Source: Epiperipatus broadwayi (taxonomy: Eukaryota; Onychophora; Udeonychophora; Euonychophora; Peripatidae). From it: a DNA stretch of 64,000 nt. The stretch lies in the NCBI GenBank assembly GCA_028023455.1, contig JAQFVV010000157.1:1490001-1554000 (forward strand), read 5' to 3'. The position numbers and the translations under genes are program-made. The notes beneath the pieces are model-generated. The model made no database searches. It was not told the DNA's origin and saw only the letters and a list, made by a program, of their open reading frames with translations. This document shows, in pieces, positions 35,776 through 45,150 of this stretch (position 1 is the first letter of the stretch; the number at the start of each line of letters is the position of its first letter).

Positions 35776-37223
35776 TGTTTTCCATATTTCTAGGCCTCTA
35801 TACGCTTATAAATGTGCGAGTTGATCAAGTTATGTAAAAGAAAAATAAATGTTCATTTATTTTATTTAAAAAAAAGGTTTCATTATTACTCTAAAAACAT
35901 AACTATCTTTCCTGATCAGCTCGGCCTAGAATTATTAGCGAGTACAATTGTGAGCTGAATCAGTTTTTAATTTCTGCATGGGGGCACCAGAGTCATTAGA
36001 CCCACTGAGTCTGCGTCAAACATATTGTAACTTGTAAAGTAATAATTATACGATCTGGGTTAAAATTCCTGTTAAGTAGAAGATATTCCCCTTTGACATA
36101 ATTAAGAAAAATAAATCTATTTGGCAAAGATAATTTGTATACTAATTTGAATTTATATAACTAACTATAAAACTTAAATATAATAACATTAAATTTATAC
36201 ACGTACAATGAAAGTTAAACTAATAATAAAGATTTATTCTAGCCCATCAAACATTTAATATTTATGATTAATACAAAATTATAATATTGGAAAGTATTGT
36301 GCATATGAATTTAATAATTAGATTCAAATATTGAAGTAATAACTAGTTGGTGTCTTATTTTTTTGTGGTAACTGTTTCATTCACTTCTCCGTTCGCAAAT
36401 CTTTAGATCAAAAAATTATGGGATAACATTTCATTAAATCTCTATTCATAAAGCTTTATGTAAAAGTTATGGCCATTAACTTACCGGTAAGTTGATATTT
36501 AAGTAGGTCCTTGATCCTCCAACGTCCAATTCAGTTAGTGGGTAGTCCGCAGTAGTTGTTTTTTTAGTTTTACTTCTTCCAAATCTCCGATCAAATTTAG
36601 GTAGAGCCAGACGATGATCTAGGTGACTTTTCTCGAGAGAAAGTGTCAGCAAACGATAGAGTTCTACTCACTCATGGCTAGTGATTTCAGTTCGTATCTA
36701 AGTGGAAACATTTTGTTAATATTTTTTTGTATAAAAAAATATGAGGCACTTCAAATTGCTCAACACTCTCTGGAACAACAAGACAAAAGACACCTTTCAA
36801 ACCTGTCGGCTCCTTTTATATCCCCAGATTCTTTTTCGAAGTTTTGCGCATATCCCTTTTTACCTTTTATTCTATTTTATACACTTCTACATTATTTCTC
36901 ATTTTTTTATTACAAAGTCTCTTTTCTTGTTATGAATTTCTGCCATTTTTAATTACTATCAGAAAGTTGTTTCTGATGGCAATCTTTTACCTTTGAAATT
37001 TCCTTTCACTATTTGAATCAATTATTCAGTATGCACTTTCCAACATTGAATTTATTTTAGTTAACTTATATTAAAAAAAGAAAAATTAAACTTTCACTAC
37101 GTTTTTCTTAAAACATTATATTACAAAAAAAAAAATTAAAGATCGGGTTCTCTCTTTTTTGATTTAAATGATACACACAATATTAAATAGTAATTTGCAC
37201 CATATATATAAATAAATGGTACA
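35776..37223 (-). repeat. LTR of the minus-strand Ty3/gypsy element
   Basis: On the minus strand it begins TGTACCATTTATTTATATAT and ends GGAAAACA. It aligns with the solo LTR 4881-6262 (shared CTAGGCC..CTATACGC, GAGTTGATCAAG, CTTACCGGTAAGTT and a TTCTGCCAT block). It abuts the integrase C-terminus of the adjoining internal region, so it is the 3' LTR. The facing 5' LTR is missing. The open frame at 36623-36952 within it has no recognisable domain. Confidence 0.75.
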
Positions 37224-37239
37224 ATACCACCGGGGCAGG

Positions 37240-39110
37240 GGAACAAGAATAAAAATAGAGGTTTGAACTAATTTTATTTTTAATAAGTCTTTATGGAATA
37301 CTTCTAACCCACGTCCTAGTCTTATACGGTTTCAGTGACCTAGCGTTATAGGTACCCCTTTCTCCTTCACCATTCTCTAAAGTGAAAGCATTTGGACCAT
37401 CCTGTCAGCTGATTTGGTAAGGTCCCTCGCACAAATTTTGGAACTTTTTAAAATATGCTTCCCGGTTTGGCTCACAGGGTTCGTTTTGACCCATACTGTA
37501 TCCCCTGTTTTAAACTTTATCAGTCAGGCCTCCTTTCCGCTGGGTCCGGAGCTTGATGCAGTGTTCCAATTTTTTTCTTGCTTCTTCGTGATCTCTCCCT
37601 TTATCAATGTTTTCTGGACTAGCGGGTAACGTGGATTTATACAATCAAAGGAATCGCCTGTCCGAATTGAAGTCTTACAGGTGCAAATCCAGCAGATTCA
37701 TTATGAGTCCAATTTATGAAATTTAAACACCCTATGGTTGGACGCAGTATATACCCTGAAGAGGTGTCCTAACTCTCTCATCACCCGCTTGCAAGGGTTT
37801 TATTGCAGATTTCGTATGGATGACAGTATGTGTTTTAACTCCATCCTCTCTATCCACTGTTGCCAATCATAAGATGGGAAAGGCGTACCGTGGTCTGGCA
37901 AAATAGCTTTTGGTTTGCCTACCCTTTTAAAATATCGTACCTTAAGGGCTCGTATGGCATTCCTAGTATTGGCCTGGGTCACCGGATATGCCGACATCCA
38001 TTTTGAAAAAAGGTCATATACTACTAGTAGATATTTTATTTTCCCAAAACCTGGTAATGGTCCATAGAAATCAATAGCCACCAGGTCATTGGGTTCTTTA
38101 GGGATGATAGGATTCAATGGACCTTGGTATGACTTGTTTGCTGGTTTTGTCTTCTGACACATCTTGCATGAGCTTACTATCCTGGTGACCTGTGCTCTCA
38201 TATTCGTCCAATGGAACCATGTCCTCAATAAGCCTTCCACTTTATTTACACCATAGTGCCCATACAAATGATGGGTATACTCAATAAGTCCTTCCTGTAA
38301 ACTTTCTGGGATCCCTTTGTGGGTCAGTGATATACCACAGTATCCCTTCTTTCAGGCAGTATCTCTCACCAGCGTTAGTGTCTGCTGTTTCTCCCGCTTC
38401 ATCTTTGTCTTCTAGTTGGTCAATAATTTTCTTGTAGGTAGGGCTTTGCCGTTGTACCTTTCCTAAGTGTCTCAATCCTTCTTCTACTACAGTGTCTGTT
38501 TCTAATTCTACACTTGTCAAACAGATATCTTCCATCTGCAGATGGTCCTGGGTATCAGGAACATTATTCCCGCTCAATGTGTCCGCTACCACATTTTCAG
38601 TGCCCTTACAATACTGGATGGAATAATTGAACTTCTGGAGAAAAAGGCTCCATCGGATTAGCCTATTTGTTAAATAACTGTGGTTTAAGAATTCCAGGCT
38701 CTTATGATCTGTCCTAACAATCGTTTCCAATCCTATCAAGAATTGGCGGAACTTCTGAAATGCTCACACCACAGCCAAGGCCTCTTTCTCTGTTACACAG
38801 TAATTAATCTCTGCACCTCTCAATGGTCTGCTGACAAAATAAATTATGCCCTGGGTACCATCCTCTTGAGCTTGCATAAGAGCTGCACCTAACCCATACC
38901 CACTATTGTCTACATGAACAATAAACGATTTCCTTAGGTCAGGGTAAACCAACATCATTTGGCTAAGGAATTTCTCTTTAATAACCCTAAAATTGATCTC
39001 GTGCTCTTCTGTCCATTTCCATGATGTTCCCTTACGTACTTTGTTTATATTAACATAACAAATTTTCAAACTTGAATGGATAGGCTTCAGTCTTCTCTAC
39101 TCTCCAACTC
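37240..39110 (-). pseudogene. Ty3/gypsy pol fragment: RNase H and integrase
   Basis: Minus strand, from 39069 downwards. RNase H: FIVHVDNSGYGLGAALMQ, YFVSRPLRGAEINYCVTEKE, TDHKSLEFLNH and YCKGTENVVADTLS, all normal block positions. Integrase zinc domain: HHLYGHYG and SSCKMCQKTK (HHCC). Catalytic core: LVAIDFYGPLPG (first Asp) and ILPDHGTPF (second Asp). Next comes an in-frame TAA and then NPCKRVMRELG, where active enzymes have Glu in 'NP-ERV', so the third catalytic residue is Lys. The C-terminal end AYFKKFQNLCEGPYQI and LKPYKT is near 37300-37460. The RT is absent upstream (the copy is cut at about 39.1 kb). Frame changes occur at about 38270 and 38750. Dead copy. Confidence 0.85.
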
Positions 39111-39183
39111 ATTAGCCATCCATATCATTGAAAATCTGATGGTCGCATGTTCAAAGTCCTTGTTTGCCAATTTTGTTGTCCAA

Positions 39184-39352
39184 CCCTTGTTGACTGTAAG
39201 TCATTCTGACCCCTCATATGTATGATTTTAAATACACAGAAGAGGTATGGGCAGAATATAGGCTGAATCTGTAATATTTAAATACAGGTATAATATACAT
39301 GCTCTTAAGTTCCTACATATGAGGGGTCAGAATGACTTAAGTCAACATGGGT
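39184..39352. mobile_element. Small TIR MITE
   Basis: TTGACTGTAAGTCATTCTGA then CCCCTCATATGTA at 39190 is mirrored by TACATATGAGGGG then TCAGAATGACTTAAGTCAA ending at 39345. The arms are about 33 bp and possibly extend outward through a further ACCC-TG match. No ORF. Confidence 0.85.
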
Positions 39353-40385
39353 ATAAGATGGAATGGATGACTGAAGGGAGTTTTACATTCTGTTATAAAT
39401 AAAATAAATATATAAAAACTTCAAATAAAGTATTAACTTAAAACGAAAAAATAAAAAATAGACAATATAGTATCTTTATTTGAAATAAGTCAAAAAGATC
39501 CAATCTATGATTATTGAAATAAAGATGAACATTTAATTGAAAAGTTTTGTTTGTATATGAAGTCAATCCTTTATAATTTATAATGAAAAGGAAATGGTAA
39601 ATGTTATCTAAAATATTCTGGTTGAATAAATGTAAAATTAGATTAAACAGCCGGTAAAGTGTTGATTTCTAATTGAGTAACAGGGAATCTAACCAAACTA
39701 ATAGACTGTAAAATACTCGTTTTTTTTTTTTTTTTTTGATAACATGATTAATGGAGATACTTGGAAGTAATGTTATATTTATAAAAATATTTTTATTTTT
39801 TTACTCTTCAAAATAAATTTGAAAACAGATTTACTTATTGTAAAATTAGTTAATTCTCATTGTGTGTAGTTGTGAATATATATATAGGTGGAATATACAT
39901 TTGTGTATACAGGATTATAATTTTTAATTTAGAAAAAAAGTTATTCAATTATATTACTGGTATACTCCATTTGATTAACCAAAGTGAGACTTCTTTCTTT
40001 TTTATTAATTTAGAATAAAAATGTATCTAGAAATCTTTAACTCAAAAATCAATCATTTTTACACTTGGGCTAATTATTTAATGAATAATAAAAATAGGGA
40101 AATGGTTAGGAATATACAGTTGCTAATGCTTTTTTTTTATGTTTTTTTAGGGAAGTTGTTTCAAAGAAAGTTTTATTGAAAAATGTGATCTAATATCTTT
40201 GCCAAAGCCTGTATGTAAATTTTTATGATGAAGCTCAGTTTTTATCTTAAAATAAATTGATTTTTCACAGACACAAATAAAATATATTAATCTATTCTGC
40301 AATATATAAATCTGTTTTTTTTTTTAAATTAAAAAAAAAAATGTTACATATATGACAATATTTTGCTTTATTTTAATTTCTTTAG
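39353..40385. other. End of the 31.6-kb intron
   Basis: AT-rich, with a T18 run at 39720-39738. It ends in the acceptor ATTTCTTTAG at 40376-40385. No other feature seen. Confidence 0.5.
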
Positions 40386-40583
40386 AATTCTCAAGATATT
40401 AGAGATTTGCCTCAATATTTGAATGAAGACGGAGCTGCAGCAGGCGGAAGTGCAACTAATGAGTTAAGATCTAGTGTAGGAACTCTTTTAGAAGCAATGA
40501 GAGATCTTCTGAGCAACTTACAGCCACCACATATCCCTCGAGAAAATGAACAGCCCGATGAAGATGATAATGATGAACCATAA
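40386..40583 (+). CDS. Unidentified host gene, terminal coding exon
   Basis: After TTTCTTTAG this exon reads 65 codons and a TAA at 40581-40583, in phase 0, continuing directly from the exon ending at 8781. It starts N-S-Q-D-I-R-D-L-P-Q-Y-L and has a Gly/Ala patch. An amphipathic stretch SSVGTLLEAMRDLLSNL follows, likely one helix of about 17-20 residues. It then reads PPHIPREN and closes with an acidic tail QPDEDDNDEP. There is no signal, membrane segment or zinc motif. The acidic end and helix suggest a soluble C-terminal interaction segment, but that is inference. I do not recognise the protein. Composition is clearly coding against the AT-rich flanks. Confidence 0.85.
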   Translation, partial: NSQDIRDLPQYLNEDGAAAGGSATNELRSSVGTLLEAMRDLLSNLQPPHIPRENEQPDEDDNDEP

Positions 40584-40601
40584 TAAAATTATTTGAATAA
40601 A
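40582..40601 (+). terminator. Two poly(A) signals of the host gene
   Basis: AATAAA overlaps the stop codon (40582-40587) and recurs at 40596-40601. A T-rich downstream element follows at about 40620-40645. The 3' UTR would be very short. Confidence 0.65.
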
Positions 40602-40604
40602 ACT

Positions 40605-41065
40605 TGAAATATGTAACCTTGTTTCATTTTTTGTTTATATTTTGTACTAATTAAAAATTAAATATTAATATGAAATTTCTATTTTAATTAAATATTCTAC
40701 GAATTAAAATGCATTACTATAAAAGCTATTAATTTGAAAATATTGTCTTATTATGTCTACAAACTCGTTTTTCTGTTCTTAAAATGACATAATTGCTATT
40801 GACAACTGTTGCTTTGTATGAACATATCTATAAACTAAAGAATGCAAATATATAGAATGTTTGCTGAAAGTTTATCATATTGGTATTTTACCTGTAATTA
40901 TTTGTGATGTGTATTAGACTATTTTCATTATCTAGAATTAAATATTAAATGTTTTTAAATTGCGCTTTACGCAAAAAAGTGAAGCTTAGTATTCAAACTT
41001 TATTTAAACTATTCAAATATACTCAACTGTTAGTAATAGCATATATATTAGGAAATAACACAACA
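40605..41065. other. Downstream flank of the host gene
   Basis: AT-rich, no feature recognised before the retroposon at 41066. Confidence 0.4.
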
Positions 41066-41397
41066 TTTTGAATGGTATTATTTTCCTCTCTTTTTCAGTT
41101 GTTGCTGGCTTGACTAGTGATAGTGCTCGCATGGGATCTTTAGCTGACTCTTTGATAACTAAGCTATTCTGTAAAGAGAAATCAAGATACTCAAATAAAT
41201 GTGTATTTATTTTTTTGCTAATTGTTGCCTTTGACTGAATAGTGTAATTGTATTAAAGTGTCACTTTAAATCAGTATTTATGAATCTTGAAGTTCCAGGT
41301 TCAATTCCTATGCTAATACTATGACTGATCAGACCAGTAACACTTGAAGAAATAATGAGAATAATACTACTTAAAATGTTTTGAATGGTATTATTTT
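41066..41397 (+). mobile_element. Chimeric SINE-type retroposon with 19-bp TSD
   Basis: TTTTGAATGGTATTATTTT occurs perfectly at 41066-41084 and 41379-41397, bracketing a 294-bp insert. The 3' half (from about 41222) is the tRNA-like SINE: GTTGCCTTTGACTGAAT, a perfect B box GGTTCAATTCC (41298-41308), then GACTGATCAGACCAGTAACA and CTTGAAGAAATAATGAGAAT. The 5' half (41085-41215) is not SINE-like. It begins CCTCTCTTTTTCAG, resembling a splice acceptor, and then has a codon-like stretch without close relatives in this window. This suggests a transduced or chimeric 5' part. Confidence 0.75.
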
Positions 41398-41449
41398 TTT
41401 ATTCATTACTCTGTATGCTATTACTATGATTTGAATATATTTGAAAAGT

Positions 41450-41672
41450 TTAATAATAACGTGAAAGGCTGAAACCGTTGACAGATGCAACTTAAAAATG
41501 CTTAAATGACAACCAATCGGATGCAATAATGACTGCATAGTAAGTCAAAACACAAGGCAGAGATTTTACGAGAAAAAGATGGTTCCATCTTCTTCTCTAC
41601 TTAAATTTATATATAAATAAGCCAGCCTCAAGCATCTGTCAAAGGTTTCAGCCTTTCGTGTTGTTATTATTA
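41450..41672. mobile_element. TIR MITE (GTGAAAGGCTGAAACC family)
   Basis: TAATAATAACGTGAAAGGCT then GAAACCGTTGACAGATGC on the left is mirrored by GCATCTGTCAAAGGTTTC then AGCCTTTCGTGTTGTTATTA on the right. The arms are about 30-38 bp. A diverged copy lies at 14165-14368 in the opposite orientation. No ORF. Confidence 0.85.
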
Positions 41673-44440
41673 TATAATCTGCTTGCGCTTAATAAATTAA
41701 TATATTTACATTTGAAAAGTTTAAATAAAGTTTGAACTCTTATAAAAACATTTAATAAGTAAATCTAAGTAATGGAAATAGTCCATCATATAACTAAGTA
41801 TGAATGAAGAATTTATTTAACTGTTTATTGTTAATTATTTAACATTTCTCCATAAGGAAACTGGTGATCAAGACATAGTCACTATGCTAATCAAGTACTA
41901 CCTGATGATGATTGTATCTTTTCACCCATACTTTGATTTCTAATTAAGAATAGCTTAGATTTTTGTTTACTAATCAATGATTGTATGGCTAGGTGAATTG
42001 ACTATGTATTATCTAAAGTTCATTCTATGCTAGCTTACAAATCAATAACCTAGGAAAGATCATCAAATTCACAGGTTATGTACTTAACCACTATACTAAG
42101 AGATACTTTTTTGTTTGTTTAAAATGAGGAAATAAAAAACTTTCTTATGCATAAACATTAAAGTAATTCTTAGTGTAATTGATGGACAAATGTTAATCTC
42201 GTAGTAACAGAAAAATGATGGGTTTTGTAAATAATTTATCAAAATTTGTTGATCGTTAAATCAAAAAAGTAGACAATAGCTTATATAAAACAAATCTTTG
42301 ACTTTATTTATTTCACTCACTGAAATAGAAAACCTGTCTAAGGATCTCTAGCTACTTTATCTAAACAATGATTGTAGCTTAAATAAGCAAGGAAATGTCA
42401 AATAAAAAGCTCCTTCAAAAATTTACATGGCTGATATTTGTTCAGTCCTTTGCATGTTTGGGTATAACTTATGGAATATGAGTTGCTGAAAGGATCTGAA
42501 ATCAAATAAAAAATGTTTATGATAAAAATGTTTTGCTTTTGGGTTTTATTTTTTTGTACTCTTTATAAAAGTAATTGAGAATTTCAGTGAAAGAAAATCT
42601 TCTAGATGAAAGTTAGAGATGGGGGAGGGGGTCATTTTTAAAAATATGTTTACAGTAAAAAAAAAAATCAATAAACTTATAAAAATTAGAATACACTTAA
42701 ACTAATCTTTTTATATATATATAAAGATATTAATTGATAATAATGAAAATTTGAATGCAATAAGATATATACAATAATTGGTTTGAATATATATGAATTT
42801 ATCTAGGATCGAAGTAAGGTTTGTGTTTCAAATTTAGTTTATTTATACATACGTGTACAAAAGATATATGTGTTCATAACAGCTTTATAGTGACAACCAA
42901 TGAGTTTCGGGTATTATTTGGTAAGAATCATCTTGGTCAAGTTTATTGTAGCAACAAAGATATGTTTACACTAGGCATATATAAAAAAATTACTGTCATG
43001 AAAATTTAATGGTGGCGGATAATGTGCTGACGGATCGTAAGAAACACCTTATCAAATACAGTGCATGTAGGCTTACAAAATTTCAATTTTTAATAAACTA
43101 AAAAATACTCCCATTTTCTCCTAAATAAACAGTAATTACATTAAGAATTATATTACATAATTTATTTATAAATCACAATATGATTCATAAGAGAAATCTG
43201 TTGTTGTAAATTTTAGATTGACTTTTAGGATAATCTCATTGTGAAATATCTTTAGTATGTATTCTTAAATTTAATTTAAAAAATAATGATATCACGTAAA
43301 TGATGTTGTCTAATCAGTGTTGACTGTTGATGATTAATAAAAAAATAATGAGAAATTACAGAATTTTTAGGCACCATGTAAAGTTATAAAATAAAGGAAT
43401 ATTTTTTATTGTGAATGTAGCTCTATACCTGCAAGCTAAACAAATTATACTTCTAGGACATGCTAGGCAGCAGGCAATTTATTAAAATTTTAAAAAAAAT
43501 TAGTGCCAATTTTTTTTTTTTTTTCCCCATATGTCAAAGCAACTCAGTTTTTATAAATATATCTTCTGGATGATAATTTTAGGAAGCCAGACTATAGATG
43601 AAACAGTTATCCATCAAATGTTAGTCAACAAATGGGTATATAACTATTTTTAAATAATAAATAAAACTATGATGGAAAAACTGCTCAAATCTTCTACCTA
43701 AGGAGTTTTTACAATTTTTGGGTGAGGAAGAGGGGAATTGTTGGAGAATGCTTTCCCTTCAGTAGTTCTTTTAAACACTTTATCTATGTGGTTAAACAGC
43801 ATCACTTTTTCCATGTTCAGTAATACCAATAGGAAACAATTATTCTATTATGGGGATTGTTTTAAGGCAATAACGTTGTAGAGTCTCATATTAAGTTAAT
43901 ATAATTAAAAAGACCTGATTAAAATTTTAAGAGTGACAAAGAAATAAAATATCCTCCATATTATATTGTTTCATATAAATAAGCTAAGTTTAGCTTGTAT
44001 AAAACTGGAAATATATATATTTGAAGGAACTGATTAGTTTATTAAATTGTTTAATTTAAAATATTGAAATTATGTTTATAAAAGAAATTTAGAAGAGAAA
44101 ATTTAATTACTTGTTTTTATTTGCGCAATTTATATATGTAAGAAATCGATTGAAAACAGTTAAATTACATGTTAAATGTTCCAAAATTTAACCAAACTGA
44201 ATTTACTGAAAGTATCTTAGAATCCAACTAATCAAAAATTGTTATTGCAAACATTTCATTTTATATTCTTTCCCTCGATGTAGCTTTTTTATATAAATAT
44301 GTTTAATAAGCTGGTAATTATTTGTATTCTTAGAAAACGCTGAAAATAATTTCTTTCCTGTACTTATATGCATATTATAACATAACAGAAGTTTTAAACT
44401 ATATATTTAAATATATTATACAAACTTCTAAGAAATTAAT
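41673..44440. other. No gene seen
   Basis: AT-rich noncoding DNA. There is a G-rich patch GGGGGAGGGGG at about 42620 and T16 runs near 43510. Short frames (for example at 42821) lack any recognisable domain. Confidence 0.4.
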
Positions 44441-44459
44441 GTATATATATTTGCAAATT

Positions 44460-44990
44460 TTTATCAGTTCATCTTTCACCTTACCTCATTTCTATCACAA
44501 TAATGTTTTTATAGATACTTAAATTTTGTATATATATATTTAAAAATGCAATATAGACAATGTACCAATAGCTCAAACAAGCTCTTATTAATAGGTGTGG
44601 TAAAAGACAATATTTAAAATCTCTATCTGGAATATTCTTATCTCCAGATCATTTGTTTTCAAGCTTATGGCTCACCTGGTCTGGAATAAGAATATTCCAG
44701 ATAGAGATTTTAAATATTTTCTTTTACTGCACTTATTAATAAGAGCTTGTTTGAGCTGTTGATATGCTCTCTATATTGCATTTTTGTAAATACAAGCTTT
44801 TTTTTATAAAGCAATAGCATGCTATATATGACTTGCTTTATTCATTATTATATATTTTAAACTTCTATTCCATCAAACATACTGAAACATATGATCAAAG
44901 ATGTGCAACTGATGCTGAATCAGCACTCATCAGTTGCTCCAGATCATAGTCTCATACATATTTTCATCATTTGTTCAGAATATATATATT
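44460..44990 (+). repeat. Repeat family R, copy 1, split by a MITE
   Basis: TTATCAGTTCATCTTTCACC at 44462, TTTATAGATACTTAAATTTT at 44509, then after the inserted MITE AAACTTCTATTCC, GAAACATATGATCAAAGAT, ACTCATCAGTTG and TTGTTCAGAATATATATA at 44973. The same order without the insert is found at 48245-48570. Confidence 0.7.
44542..44786. mobile_element. Near-perfect hairpin MITE inside repeat R
   Basis: AAAAATGCAATATAG, AGCTCAAACAAGCTCTTATT and AAAATCTCTATCTGGAATAT on the left are mirrored on the right, ending CTATATTGCATTTTT. The inner 36 bp on each side is essentially perfect, around a short loop centred near 44660. Repeat R at 48.2 kb shows the site without it, supporting insertion. Confidence 0.85.
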
Positions 44991-45150
44991 GTACCAGTCC
45001 AAATATGTTGATCCGTCTAACATGAGCTGGAACTCAATGAAATGTACTTCAAACCCAGTCAAGCCTGAGATTTAGATCAGGGACCAACCTAGATTCGAAC
45101 CCATTCCCCAAGCCTCAGATTGAACACCTAATGAATAATAATGATGGCAC
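44985..45150 (-). repeat. SINE-like repeat, second family, copy 1
   Basis: Read on the minus strand: GGGGAATGGGTTCGAATCTA (B box GGTTCGAATCT-like) through GGTTGGTCCCTGATC to an end at GGACTGGTAC. A diverged copy at 54880-55010 shares GGGGAATGGG and ends GACCGGTAC. Confidence 0.55.

Noticed and set aside
37414-37629. 71-codon open frame on +
   Set aside because: Opposite-strand shadow of the integrase C-terminal region.
41099-41240. Alternative terminal exon of the host gene
   Set aside because: Its open phase does not fit either visible donor (phase 0 or 2 gives an early stop), and it lies within a TSD-flanked insert. Kept only as a finding about the retroposon.
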